Assembly (NCBI RefSeq): GCF_002002925.1
Contig: NZ_CP019511.1
Location: 3,882,501-3,946,500 of the forward strand
DNA: 64,000 nucleotides
Origin: Sphingomonas sp. LM7
GTDB lineage: Bacteria > Pseudomonadota > Alphaproteobacteria > Sphingomonadales > Sphingomonadaceae
Direction: 5' to 3'
This document shows, piece after piece, positions 54,384 to 63,281 of this stretch. Each line of letters starts with the position of its first letter. Position 1 is the first letter of the stretch. The position numbers and the translations under genes were made by a program. The notes beneath the pieces are model-generated. The model was not told where the DNA came from, did no database searches, and was given only the letters and a program-made list of their open reading frames with translations.

Positions 54384-55169
54384 GTGACTGCACTCTCCCG
54401 TTTCCCGCGGTTCTTCGTGACCAGCCCGTCGCCTTGCCCCTATCTGCCGGGGCGGCAGGAGCGGAAGATCTTCACCGAGCTGACCGGCCAGCACGCCGGC
54501 GAGCTCAACGACGCACTCGGCCGGATCGGCTTTCGCCGCAGCCAGTCGGTCGCCTATCGCCCGAGCTGCGCGGGCTGCACGGCCTGCGTTTCGGTCCGCG
54601 TGGTCGCCGACGAGTTCAAGCCCAATTCCAGCCAGCGCAAGCTGCTCAAGCGTAATTCCGATCTCGAAGTCACCGCGTGCAAGCCCTGGGCGACCGAGGA
54701 GCAGTTCGAACTGCTCCACCGCTATCTGAAGTCGCGCCATCCGGGCGGCGGCATGGCAGCGATGGACGAGAACGACTATGCCGACATGGTCGAGCAGTCG
54801 CCGGTCAGTTCTTATGTCATCGAATATCGCGAGCCTTCGGTCGATGGCGTGCGCGGCCGGCTGGTCGGCGCGTGCATCACCGATCAGCAGGCCGACGGCC
54901 TGTCGATGATCTACAGTTTCTTCGAGGCGGATAGCGAAGAGCGACCGGGTCTCGGCAACTTCATTATCATGGACCACATCATGCGCGCGCGCGCGGCGAG
55001 CCTGCCATATGTGTATCTGGGCTATTGGGTGAAGGGCAGCGAGCGGATGGCGTACAAGACGCGCTATCGCCCGATCGAAGTGCTCGGCCCCAATGGCTGG
55101 TCGCTGCTCACCGACGAGGACATGGCAGTCTCGATGCCGGTCCCGGCGCGGGTGTCCGAACTGGCCTGA
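54384..55169 (+). CDS. bpt: Aspartate/glutamate leucyltransferase (Bpt)
   Basis: Bpt transfers leucine from leucyl-tRNA to N-terminal Asp or Glu of proteins, creating an N-degron for ClpAP. The 261-residue protein has the conserved N-terminal cysteines in [18 protein letters not shown] and [14 protein letters not shown], then a GNAT-like core with [25 protein letters not shown] and [22 protein letters not shown]. The GTG at 54384 gives the family N-terminus ([10 protein letters not shown]). Confidence 0.95.
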   Translation: MTALSRFPRFFVTSPSPCPYLPGRQERKIFTELTGQHAGELNDALGRIGFRRSQSVAYRPSCAGCTACVSVRVVADEFKPNSSQRKLLKRNSDLEVTACKPWATEEQFELLHRYLKSRHPGGGMAAMDENDYADMVEQSPVSSYVIEYREPSVDGVRGRLVGACITDQQADGLSMIYSFFEADSEERPGLGNFIIMDHIMRARAASLPYVYLGYWVKGSERMAYKTRYRPIEVLGPNGWSLLTDEDMAVSMPVPARVSELA

Positions 55170-55189
55170 GCCGCTCCTCGGAGCGGCTC
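55168..55189. terminator. Hairpin between convergent bpt and transglutaminase genes
   Basis: GAGCCGCTC (55168-55176) and GAGCGGCTC (55181-55189) form a perfect 9-bp stem around a CTCG loop, followed by TCTATTCCTC. It lies between two convergent genes and may end transcription from both sides. Confidence 0.6.
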
Positions 55190-55989
55190 TATTCCTCGCT
55201 TACGTGCAGCGCGACGTCGAGCTTCTCGTCGCCGGGCCCGATCCGAGTGCCGGCGATCGACGCCGCGCCGAGCGCATCCAGGCCCACTGCGACTCGGATA
55301 TAGCCATCGTCCGGCGATAGCCCCGTCGTCGGATCGAAGGCGACCCAGCCCAGCCCTTCGACATGCGCTTCGGCCCAGGCGTGCGGCGCCGATTGCGCGG
55401 TGTCGCCGTCACGGTGATAGCCCGAGACATAGCGTGCCGGCACGTCGAGGGCGCGCGCGGCGGTGATGAACATCTGCGCCACGTCGCGCGACGTGGCCTT
55501 GCCGCGCAGGAACGCCTCGGCCGCAGTGACGCCGGTATCGGCGGCATCGGGCACGCAGGGAAAGCGCGCGTGGAGCGCGGCGTTCAGCCGGTGCATCCGG
55601 TCGAGAATGTCGCTGCTGCCGGCGATGCTGTTGGCGGCGAAGCTCGGGAGCTCGTCGCCGGGCGTCGTGCGGGCGGTGTTCCGCAGGTACAGGATCGGCG
55701 GCAGCGGCTCGCTCGACCCGTATACAAGGCCGTCGGCGTCGCCGGTCAGGACTTCGCCGGTGACGGTGATGTCGATCGCCTCGATCGGTCCCTCGGCATA
55801 GAGCATCGTCACGGCGTTTCCGAAGCCGTCGGTGGTATCACGCATCCGGGCATCGCAATCGACGCCGATCATCCAGCTTACCACCGTCTGGTCGCGCGTG
55901 TCGCACGGCGTCAGGCGCAGCATCTGCACGAGCCGCGCCTGCGGCTTCGAGAAGCGATAGCGGGTGCGATGTTCGACTGCGATTCTCAT
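55189..55989 (-). CDS. Transglutaminase-like protein with Ser in place of the catalytic Cys
   Basis: The 266-residue protein has an N-terminal bacterial transglutaminase-associated domain (MRIAVEHRTRYRFSKPQARLVQMLRLTP) and a transglutaminase core. In the core, GKATSRDVAQMFITAARALDVPARYVSGYH aligns with the usual GVCQD-AH helix, so S167 takes the place of the nucleophilic Cys. His (APHAWAEAHV, H203) and Asp (AFDPTTG, D219) remain. It is the last gene of a three-gene operon with alpha-E and ATP-grasp proteins. Its start overlaps the alpha-E stop (ATGA). Confidence 0.88.
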   Translation of the reverse strand: MRIAVEHRTRYRFSKPQARLVQMLRLTPCDTRDQTVVSWMIGVDCDARMRDTTDGFGNAVTMLYAEGPIEAIDITVTGEVLTGDADGLVYGSSEPLPPILYLRNTARTTPGDELPSFAANSIAGSSDILDRMHRLNAALHARFPCVPDAADTGVTAAEAFLRGKATSRDVAQMFITAARALDVPARYVSGYHRDGDTAQSAPHAWAEAHVEGLGWVAFDPTTGLSPDDGYIRVAVGLDALGAASIAGTRIGPGDEKLDVALHVSEE

Positions 55990-56927
55990 ATGAACCTGAA
56001 CTGCCGGGCGATGGCTGCGTCGAGCATCGCGTTCTCGCGGATAAATGCTTCGAGATATTCGTGGAGGCCGCTGACGATGACTTCGGATGTTCGCGTCTTC
56101 TGCATCCGCGCCATGCGCGCGCGCGCCATACGATCGGCCTCGCCCTGCAGGCCGGTGCGCTTGGCGAGCTGGCTGAGCAGCTGGACGGCTTCCTCGACGC
56201 AGGCTGCGAGGCTACGCGGCAGCTCGAAGCGGCTGATCAACAGGTCGATGACGTTGGCGGGCTGCAGCCCGTCGCTGTACAGCCAGCGATAGGCAGTCAC
56301 CGCCGAGACGGTCTGCAGGATCGTCGTCCATTGGTCGCGATCGACGACGCCGCCCACCGCTTCGTCCTCAGGCAGGAGCAGATGATATTTGACGTCGACC
56401 AGCCGTGCGGTGTTGTCGGCGCGCTCGATCGCGGCGCCAAGCTGGATCAGCCAGGTCGCTTCGTTGCGCATCATCCGGTGGATCGAACCCTCGAAGCCGC
56501 GGGTCTCGCCCTTGACCTGCTCGACCAGGTTGAGCGTCTGGGTGGCGCCCCCGGTCGATGCCCGATTCTGGAACAGCCACCAGGCGCGGTTGATCGCGGT
56601 CCATGCCTCGCGGGTGAGCGCGGTGCGCACCGCGCGGGCGTTGTGGCGCGCCATTTCGAGGCAGCGGATGATCGAGCCGGGATGGCTGGTGTCGAGCGTC
56701 AGGAAACGCGCGACATGGCTCTGGGTAAAGCTCTGCCCGGTCGCGGCGAAGGCCTTGTCGGTATAAGTGACCGCGAGCGCACTCTGCCATGCCGCTTCGC
56801 CCGCGGGCCGCGCGGAGAGCGCATCGAGCCGCACGGTCGCCTCGACGAGCCGCGCGATGAAATCGGCACGCTCGACATAGCGGCCCAGCCAGTAGAGCGC
56901 GGCCGCGGTGCGGGAGAGCATCAACAT
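55986..56927 (-). CDS. Alpha-E domain protein
   Basis: The all-helical protein of 313 residues starts MLMLSRTAAALYWLGRYVERADFIARL, the hallmark of the alpha-E (DUF403) family, and has the repeat helix LIQLGAAIERADNTARLVDVKYHLL. The family is found next to circularly permuted ATP-grasp and transglutaminase-like genes. The trio is predicted to take part in peptide or amide bond synthesis, but it is not characterised. Confidence 0.92.
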   Translation of the reverse strand: MLMLSRTAAALYWLGRYVERADFIARLVEATVRLDALSARPAGEAAWQSALAVTYTDKAFAATGQSFTQSHVARFLTLDTSHPGSIIRCLEMARHNARAVRTALTREAWTAINRAWWLFQNRASTGGATQTLNLVEQVKGETRGFEGSIHRMMRNEATWLIQLGAAIERADNTARLVDVKYHLLLPEDEAVGGVVDRDQWTTILQTVSAVTAYRWLYSDGLQPANVIDLLISRFELPRSLAACVEEAVQLLSQLAKRTGLQGEADRMARARMARMQKTRTSEVIVSGLHEYLEAFIRENAMLDAAIARQFRFI

Positions 56928-56931
56928 GCGG

Positions 56932-58395
56932 CTAGCCCTGCCCTTGCGACTGGGACTGCGAAGGCCCGCGATCGTCCATCAGCACGAAGCTGTCCTTGGT
57001 CCCGCCGCCCTGGCTGGAATTGACCACCAGCGATCCTTCGCGCAGCGCGACGCGGGTCAGCCCGCCGGGCACGACATGAACCCCGTCGCTGCCGGTCAGG
57101 ACGAAGGGGCGGAAATCGACATGGCGCGGGGCCAGCCCGGAATCGGCCATCGTCGGCACGGTTGACAGCGCCAGCGTCGGCTGCGCGATGTAGCGATGCG
57201 GCTCGGCGATCAGCGCGGCGCGGAAGTCGGCAATCTGCGCCTTGGTCGCAGTCGGCCCGACGAGCATGCCATAGCCGCCAGATCCGTCGACCAGCTTGAC
57301 CACCAGCTGCTCCAGATTGTCGAGCACGTACTTCAGCGCCTGCGGCTCGCGGCAGCGGAAGGTCTCGACATTGGGCAGCTTGGCTTCGCCGCCCGAATAG
57401 AATTTCACGATCTCGGGCATATAGCTGTAGATCGCCTTGTCGTCGGCGATGCCATTGCCCGGCGCATTGATCAGCGCAACATTGCCCGCGCGATAGGCAG
57501 CGATCAGCCCGGGCACCCCCAGCATCGAATCGGGGCGGAAGGTGAGCGGGTCGAGATACTCGTCGTCGATGCGGCGATAGATCACGTCGACCTTCACGCG
57601 ACCGGCGATAGTCTGCACCCAGACGATGTCGTCGTCGACCACCAGATCGGCCGCTTCGACCAGCTCGATTCCCATCGAATCGGCGAGGAAGCTGTGCTCA
57701 TAATAGGCCGAGTTGAAATGGCCGGGCGTGAGCACGACGCAGACGGGCTTGGGATTGTTGCCCGGCGCCACAGACCGCATCGTTTCCAGCAGCATGTCGG
57801 GATAGCTGTCCACTGGCGCGACGCGGAAATCGCGGAACAGCTCGGGGCACAGCCGCAGCATCGCCTCGCGGTTTTCGAGCATGTACGACACGCCCGAGGG
57901 GGTTCGGGCATTGTCCTCGAGCACATAGAATTCGTCGGGGCCGACGCGGACGAGATCGATCCCGCAGATATGCGCCCACACCCCGTGCGGCGGGCGGATG
58001 CCGGCGACTTCGGGGCGGTATTGCTCGTTGCGATAAACGAGTTCGGGTGGAATCAACCCTTCCTTGAGGATACGGCGCTCGCCGTAAATATCCTCGAGGA
58101 ACGCATTGAGCGCTTGCGTGCGCTGCACCAGCCCCTCGCACAGCCGCGCCCATTCGTGATGGAGGAAAACGCGCGGCACGATGTCGAACGGGATGATCCG
58201 CTCGGCGGCATCGCTGTCGCCATAGACGGCGAAGGTGATGCCCAATTGCCGGAATGCGGCCTCGGCGGATTGCTGGCGGCGCTGCAGTTCGGACGCCGGC
58301 GTGTCCGCCACCCATTGCGATAGCGCAGCGAATTCGGGCCGCGGCGCCTCAGGCCCGCCATGCCCCCAGATCTCGTCGAATGCCCCTGCTGCCAT
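56932..58395 (-). CDS. Circularly permuted type 2 ATP-grasp protein
   Basis: This 487-residue protein carries the circularly permuted ATP-grasp features seen in DUF404/DUF407 proteins. Markers are ITFAVYGDSDAAERIIPFDIVPRVF, LEDIYGERRILKEG, VLEDNARTPSGVSYMLENRE and the later VDGSGGYGMLVGP. It likely catalyses ATP-dependent carboxylate-amine ligation. The start at 58395 is favoured by GGGAG five bases upstream. The C-terminus ends in a SQSQSQGQG run. It is the first gene of the trio. Confidence 0.92.
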   Translation of the reverse strand: MAAGAFDEIWGHGGPEAPRPEFAALSQWVADTPASELQRRQQSAEAAFRQLGITFAVYGDSDAAERIIPFDIVPRVFLHHEWARLCEGLVQRTQALNAFLEDIYGERRILKEGLIPPELVYRNEQYRPEVAGIRPPHGVWAHICGIDLVRVGPDEFYVLEDNARTPSGVSYMLENREAMLRLCPELFRDFRVAPVDSYPDMLLETMRSVAPGNNPKPVCVVLTPGHFNSAYYEHSFLADSMGIELVEAADLVVDDDIVWVQTIAGRVKVDVIYRRIDDEYLDPLTFRPDSMLGVPGLIAAYRAGNVALINAPGNGIADDKAIYSYMPEIVKFYSGGEAKLPNVETFRCREPQALKYVLDNLEQLVVKLVDGSGGYGMLVGPTATKAQIADFRAALIAEPHRYIAQPTLALSTVPTMADSGLAPRHVDFRPFVLTGSDGVHVVPGGLTRVALREGSLVVNSSQGGGTKDSFVLMDDRGPSQSQSQGQG

Positions 58396-58475
58396 CAACG
58401 CTCCCAAGTGCAGCAGATCGCTGCAAGTTCCATGCTGCAACGCTTTGTTGCGTTGCACAAGAGGGCGTCATTTAG

Positions 58476-58535
58476 ACTCCCCCCCCATCGGGGGAGGGAA
58501 GGGGCCCGCCGCGAAGCGGTGGGAAGGGTGACGGA
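58476..58535. repeat. Intergenic palindromic repeat
   Basis: The run ACTCCCCCCCCATCGGGGGA followed by GGGAAGGGGCCCGCCGCGAAGCGGTGGG forms two hairpins (CCCCC-ATC-GGGGG, and CCGC-GAA-GCGG). Similar C-run/G-run palindromes are found at 36315-36471 and 63080-63281. It lies between the ATP-grasp and redoxin genes. Confidence 0.6.
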
Positions 58536-58541
58536 GATTTC

Positions 58542-59156
58542 TTAGTCTGGGTACTTCACCGAACAGCCATAGGGCCGCGATTCCGGCACCGACACTGGCT
58601 TGCCCGCGCGCATCTCGCCCAGCGCGGCGAGCACATGGTTGCGCGCGCCGGCGATGTCGGCCTTGTTGGCGGTCGGCTTGTCGTCGATCGCGCCGTTATA
58701 GGTCAGCCTGCCCTTGGCATCGATGATGTAGATCTGCGGCGTCGTCTTCGCGCCATAGCCCTTGCCGATCAGTCCCTGCGGATCGAGCAGATAGGCGCTC
58801 GGCCGGGCGCTCTGGCCGGCGACGAACTTCTGCGCCTCTGGCCCGCTCATATGCCCCTGCTTGCCCGCCGCGCCCGAATTGATCGTCAGCCACACCGCGC
58901 CCTGCGCTACGGCGGCCGCCTGGGTTTTCTGCATGTTGCCGCTCTCGTAATGCTTCTTCACGAAGGGGCAGCCGGGGTTGTTCCATTCGAGCACCACGGT
59001 CTTGCCGCGATAGTCGGAGAGATTGACGATCTTGCCCGCCATGTCGAAGGCGCGGAAATGCGGCGCCACCGCGCCGATGCCGGGTTCGGCGGCGAGCGGC
59101 ACGGCGACAGCCGCCACGCATGCCAGCGCGATTCCAGTGCAGACCAATTTGCGCAT
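58542..59156 (-). CDS. Exported redoxin/AhpC-TSA-like protein
   Basis: The thioredoxin-fold protein of 204 residues has a signal peptide (MRKLVCTGIALACVAAVAVPLAA). A peroxiredoxin-like core follows, with VLEWNNPGCPFVKKHY (single active Cys at the usual place), LTINSGAAGKQG and GKGYGAKTTPQIYIIDAKGRL. It probably has a periplasmic thiol role and might be reduced by the neighbouring DsbD. The ATG at 59156 has GAGGAG six bases upstream. Confidence 0.9.
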   Translation of the reverse strand: MRKLVCTGIALACVAAVAVPLAAEPGIGAVAPHFRAFDMAGKIVNLSDYRGKTVVLEWNNPGCPFVKKHYESGNMQKTQAAAVAQGAVWLTINSGAAGKQGHMSGPEAQKFVAGQSARPSAYLLDPQGLIGKGYGAKTTPQIYIIDAKGRLTYNGAIDDKPTANKADIAGARNHVLAALGEMRAGKPVSVPESRPYGCSVKYPD

Positions 59157-59169
59157 GTGCATCTCCTCG

Positions 59170-61221
59170 TCAGCCCCCGCTCGACAGGTTTCGCAGCATC
59201 GCCTGGGTCAGCACCTGGGGCAGGACCTCGGGCTCTGCGCTGCCCGGCTTGTACCACAAATAGAGCGGCACGCCTGCACGATTGTGCCGTTCGATGAAGC
59301 GGCCGAGCACAGGATCGCCATTGGTCCAGTCGCCGACGAGCACCGCCACCTTGTGCTGCGCGAAGGCTTCGGTGACCGCTTCGGTCTCGATCGTGCCCTT
59401 CTCGTTGACCTTGCAGGTCACGCACCAATCGGCAGTGAAATATGCGAAGACCGGGCGGCCGTCGGCGCGGAGCTGCGCGAGCCGGGCCTCGCTGAATGCC
59501 TCGGCGCCGGCAATAGCCGGACGTTCGGCGCCGGCAGGTGCCGGCCGGACCAGCGCCAAGGCGGCGAGCGCGAGCAGCAGCAGCGGCAGTGCAGGCAGCC
59601 AGGCGCGCGCCGCGCCGCGGGCTTGGCGTCGGCCGGTCCACCACAGGCCGAACGAGGCGGTCAGTGCGGCGCCGAGGCCAAGCGCCATGCCGTCCACGCC
59701 TGCCTGCCGCCCGAGCACCCAGGCGAGGGCGAGCGCGGTCAGGAACATCGGCACCGACAGGATGTGGCGCAGCGTCGCCATCCACGCGCCGGGCTTTGGC
59801 AGTCGCCGGCGAAGCGCGGGGATGAAGCCGAGCAACAGGAAGGGCAAGGCGATGCCGAGGCCCAGTCCGCCGAAGATCGCCAGCGCCGCCGGCCAGGGAA
59901 GGATCAGCGCCGCGCCCAGTGCCGCGCCCATGAACGGACCCGTGCACGGCGTCGCGACGAACGCCGCCAGCATCCCGGTCATGAACGATCCGCCATGGCC
60001 GCGCGACGATGCGCGGTTGACGAAGCTCGGGGTGGGAAGCTCGAACAGCCCGGCGAGGTTGAGCGAGATCCCGGTGACGAGCAGCAGCAGGAAAAGGATT
60101 ACCCGCGGGTCCTGAAGCTGGAACGCCCAGCCCACTGCGGCGCCGCCGGCACGCAGCGCGAGCAGCGCGCCGCCCAGCGCGAGGCAAGTCAGCACCACGC
60201 CAGCGGTATAGGCCAGGGCTTCGCCCCGCGGGTTGCCGCTATCGTCGCCCGCCTTGACCAAGCTCAGTGCCTTGAGGCTGAGAATCGGAAAGACGCAGGG
60301 CATGATATTGAGGATCACGCCGCCGACCACCGCACCCAGGAATGCGAGCAGCGCAGTGACGATCCAGCCTTCCGACGGGGCGGCGGCGGCGGTCGCTAGG
60401 GCCGATGCGGAAGGCGGCGGAACGGTTCCGGGCGAAGCGGACAGCGCGAACCCCTGGCTGCCGAAGGCGAGCACACCTTCGATTGCCGGCAGGCTGCGCT
60501 TGGCGGGAGTTTCGACGACGATCCGGTCGCCGTCACGCACTACGCGCTGGGGCGCGGCATAGTCGATCGCACCATCGGTGACCGGGAAGAAATAGCCTTC
60601 GCCCGAGACCGTAGCGGCGGCGGGGAAGGGAACGCCCAGCCGGAAGATATTGCCATCGACCTGATAGGTTGCCTGTGAGCCGAGCGGGCGGGGCAGCGCG
60701 GCGCGCCAGGCATCGAAGCGAGCGCGGCGGTCTGTAGAGACCGCGCCGTCACCGATCGTCAGCGCGGTCGCCAGCTCGGCCTTTTCGGGGACGCAGATTT
60801 CGTTGGTGCAGACCAGGTAGTCGAGCTTGACCTTGACCGGGAACGCCGTGCCGGGCTGGGCCCCGAGCGGCAGCTTGAGCGTGACGAACTGGGCGAACGG
60901 CGCCTCGTAGACATAGTTCATCAGCCCGCCGATGATCAGCCGATGCGGCACCGGATAGCGCAGCGGGCCTGCACTCGCCCCGGCGGGCAGCGTCCATTCG
61001 GCGCGGGCGGGCAGGCCGGCATCGCCGGGGTTCTGCCAATAAGCGTGCCAGCCCTTCTGCGGCGTCGAGGCGAAGGCGAGGGTGACTTCGCTGCCCGGCG
61101 CGGGCCGATCGGTCTCGGCGACCAGCTCGATGCGGACGTGCGGGCCCTTGTCCTGCGCCGACGCAGGGGCCGCTACAAACAGTGTCGCGAGCGACATCAG
61201 CACGAAACGAATCCACACCAT
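59170..61221 (-). CDS. dsbD: Thiol:disulfide interchange protein DsbD
   Basis: DsbD moves electrons from cytoplasmic thioredoxin to the periplasm. The 683-residue protein has a signal peptide and a periplasmic N-terminal domain with a Cys pair (VCTNEICVPEK). The membrane domain has paired cysteines in NIMPCVFPILSLKAL and VATPCTGPFMGAALG, with eight or so spans. The C-terminal thioredoxin domain has the motif DWCVTCKVNEKG. The redoxin gene downstream on the same strand is a plausible partner. The ATG at 61221 (MVWIRFVL) starts the signal peptide. Confidence 0.93.
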   Translation of the reverse strand: MVWIRFVLMSLATLFVAAPASAQDKGPHVRIELVAETDRPAPGSEVTLAFASTPQKGWHAYWQNPGDAGLPARAEWTLPAGASAGPLRYPVPHRLIIGGLMNYVYEAPFAQFVTLKLPLGAQPGTAFPVKVKLDYLVCTNEICVPEKAELATALTIGDGAVSTDRRARFDAWRAALPRPLGSQATYQVDGNIFRLGVPFPAAATVSGEGYFFPVTDGAIDYAAPQRVVRDGDRIVVETPAKRSLPAIEGVLAFGSQGFALSASPGTVPPPSASALATAAAAPSEGWIVTALLAFLGAVVGGVILNIMPCVFPILSLKALSLVKAGDDSGNPRGEALAYTAGVVLTCLALGGALLALRAGGAAVGWAFQLQDPRVILFLLLLVTGISLNLAGLFELPTPSFVNRASSRGHGGSFMTGMLAAFVATPCTGPFMGAALGAALILPWPAALAIFGGLGLGIALPFLLLGFIPALRRRLPKPGAWMATLRHILSVPMFLTALALAWVLGRQAGVDGMALGLGAALTASFGLWWTGRRQARGAARAWLPALPLLLLALAALALVRPAPAGAERPAIAGAEAFSEARLAQLRADGRPVFAYFTADWCVTCKVNEKGTIETEAVTEAFAQHKVAVLVGDWTNGDPVLGRFIERHNRAGVPLYLWYKPGSAEPEVLPQVLTQAMLRNLSSGG

Positions 61222-61295
61222 GTCCTGTCCTTGCTCAGGATCGACCGATCGACAATAGCTGGGCGTATAATCCCTCGACTGGAGTCTGCTCCGCA

Positions 61296-62927
61296 ATGAA
61301 GTTCGTGCCCATCGCAGCGCTCGCGCTGCTCGCCGCCACGCCCGCAGCCGCCCAGCAGGCGCCGGCACCCGCGCCGCAGACTCCGCCCAAGCTGCTGGTG
61401 GTGATCTCGGTCGATCAATTCTCGGCAGACCTATTCGCCGAATATCGCAGCCAGTTCCGCGAGGGTTTCGCGCGGCTGCTGTCGGGCGCGGTATTCCCGT
61501 CGGGCTATCAGAGCCACGCCGCGACCGAGACCTGCCCGGGGCATTCGACGATCCTCACCGGCGCACGGCCGGCGCGCACCGGGATCATCGCCAACGACTG
61601 GACCGACTTCAGCGCGCCGCGCGAGGACAAGACGGTCTATTGCGCCGAGGATGAGAGCGTCCCAGGCAGCAATTCGAAAGAATACACCGTCTCGGACAAG
61701 CATCTGAAGGTGCCGACGCTCGGCGAATGGATGAAGCTTGCCGACCCCGAGAGCCGCGTCGTCTCGGTCGCCGGCAAGGATCGCGCCGCGGTGATGATGG
61801 GCGGGCACAAGGTTGACGAGCTCTGGTGGTGGGGCGGCAAGAGCTTCGTCTCCTATGCCGGGCGCGCCGAGCCGGCGATGGTCACCCGCGTCAACGCCGG
61901 GGTGACCGAGCGGATCGCCGAGGCGCAGGAGCCGATGGCGCTGACGCTCTTCTGCCAGGCACGCAGCCGCGCGATCCCGGTGACGACGACGATGTCGGTG
62001 GGTGACGGACGCTTCGCGCGCGCCGCTGGCGACATCCGCGGCTTCCGCGCATCGCCCGAATTCGACGAGGCGATCCTCGCGCTCGGTGCCGGGCTCGCCA
62101 CCGACATGAAGCTGGGGCAGGGCGCGCATACCGACCTGCTGATCGTCGGCGCTTCGGCGACCGATTATGTCGGCCATGGCCTGGGCACCGAGGGCAGCGA
62201 GATGTGCCTGCAGATGGCCGCGCTCGACCAGGCGCTGGGCAAGCTGTTCGCAGTGCTCGACCGGAGCGGCGTTGACTATGCCGTGGCGCTGACCGCCGAT
62301 CATGGCGGCCATGACCTGCCCGAGCGCAACCGCGATCACGCCGCGCCGATGGCCGTGCGTGTCGATCCGGCGCTGTCGGCGACCGCGATCGGCAAGCAGG
62401 TTGCAACGAAGCTGGGGATCGCCGGGCCGACCCTGGTCGGCAGCACGGCGGGCGACGTCTATTTCGATCCCAAGCTGACCAAGGCGCAGCGCATCGCGGT
62501 GCAGGCCGAGGCGATCCGGCTGTATTCGGCGCACCCCCAGGTCCAGGCAGTGCTTACGCGCAGCCAGATCGCGGCGACGCCGGCGCCCAAGGGACCGCCT
62601 GAGACGTGGAGCCTGCTCGAGCGCGCCCGCCAGTCCTATGAACCGTCGCGTTCGGGCGATCTCGTCGTCGCGCTCAAGCCGCGGGTAACTCCGATCGCCA
62701 GCCCGGGACCCGGCTATGTCGCGACGCATGGCAGCTTCTGGGACTATGACCGCCGCGTGCCGATCCTGTTCTGGCGCAAGGGCATGACCGGGTTCGAACA
62801 GCCGCTGTCGATCGAGACGGTGGACATCGCACCGACCCTGGCCGGACTGATCCATGTGCCGGTGCCAGTGCAGATCGACGGGCGGTGCCTGGATCTCGAC
62901 TCGGGGACGGGCAGCACCTGCAACTAG
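61296..62927 (+). CDS. Sphingomonas-type alkaline phosphatase (PhoK/SPAP-like)
   Basis: The exported enzyme of 543 residues has a signal peptide (MKFVPIAALALLAATPAAAQ) and an alkaline-phosphatase-superfamily fold. The putative Thr nucleophile is T79 in HAATETCPGHSTILTG, preceded by the metal Asp in VVISVDQFSADL. Other features are VAGKDRAAVMMGGHK (Lys and Arg near the phosphate site in SPAP), ASATDYVGHGLG and TADHGGHDLPERN. This Thr-type family is best known from Sphingomonas. It is divergent from dsbD. Confidence 0.92.
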   Translation: MKFVPIAALALLAATPAAAQQAPAPAPQTPPKLLVVISVDQFSADLFAEYRSQFREGFARLLSGAVFPSGYQSHAATETCPGHSTILTGARPARTGIIANDWTDFSAPREDKTVYCAEDESVPGSNSKEYTVSDKHLKVPTLGEWMKLADPESRVVSVAGKDRAAVMMGGHKVDELWWWGGKSFVSYAGRAEPAMVTRVNAGVTERIAEAQEPMALTLFCQARSRAIPVTTTMSVGDGRFARAAGDIRGFRASPEFDEAILALGAGLATDMKLGQGAHTDLLIVGASATDYVGHGLGTEGSEMCLQMAALDQALGKLFAVLDRSGVDYAVALTADHGGHDLPERNRDHAAPMAVRVDPALSATAIGKQVATKLGIAGPTLVGSTAGDVYFDPKLTKAQRIAVQAEAIRLYSAHPQVQAVLTRSQIAATPAPKGPPETWSLLERARQSYEPSRSGDLVVALKPRVTPIASPGPGYVATHGSFWDYDRRVPILFWRKGMTGFEQPLSIETVDIAPTLAGLIHVPVPVQIDGRCLDLDSGTGSTCN

Positions 62928-63079
62928 GATTTGGCGAGCCAAGTTTTACGGTTTTTACGGTGAACCAGCAATCTTGTTGCGTGTAGTTGTAACAATCGTT
63001 CGTTTGCGGGTGAGGATTTTCGACGGTTTCAAAGAGCGAAGGAAAGAGCGTCGCACGGGAAATCCTACATTGCGAGGGG

Positions 63080-63202
63080 TTCTCCCTCTCCCCTAGTGGG
63101 AGCATCGGGTCGGTCATGCCCCCGGTATGACCTAAACAGCGCGGAGCGCTGTTTACCCTGATGCTGGAGGGAGCCGATTAAATCGGCGGTTGGGTGAGGG
63201 GA
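63080..63202. repeat. Nested multi-hairpin intergenic repeat element
   Basis: The outer arms CTCCCTC (63082) and GAGGGAG (63168) and AGCATC/GATGCT are inverted. Inside lie TAAACAGCGC-GGA-GCGCTGTTTA (63133-63155, 10-bp stem) and GGTCAT...ATGACC (about 63111-63132). A further hairpin GCCGATT-A-AATCGGC follows at 63173-63187. The stacked palindromes suggest a structured mobile or extragenic repeat. Confidence 0.7.
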
Positions 63203-63210
63203 ATGTGACT

Positions 63211-63281
63211 CATCAGACGTCCCCCTCATCCTCCCACGCCTTCAGCGCGCGCCTTCCTTCTCCCACAAGGGGAGAAGGAGC
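63211..63281. repeat. Intergenic hairpin repeat in inverted orientation
   Basis: The segment has TCCCCCTCATCC at its left, a GCGCGC core and CCTTCTCC-CACAAG-GGGAGAAGG (63255-63278) at its right. It resembles the flanking element in reverse order and ends next to the stop of the beta-helix gene, where it may also act as a terminator. Confidence 0.55.

Larger units (their letters stand above)
62928..63281. other. Intergenic region with repeat elements, no gene
   Basis: About 354 bases. The first 150 bases are AT-richer and hold no clear ORF. The rest, from about 63080, is made of hairpin-rich repeat units (described separately). Confidence 0.6.

Noticed and set aside
61431..62942. A 503-codon minus-strand ORF opposite the alkaline phosphatase
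   Set aside because: The plus-strand frame has the complete active site and a signal peptide.
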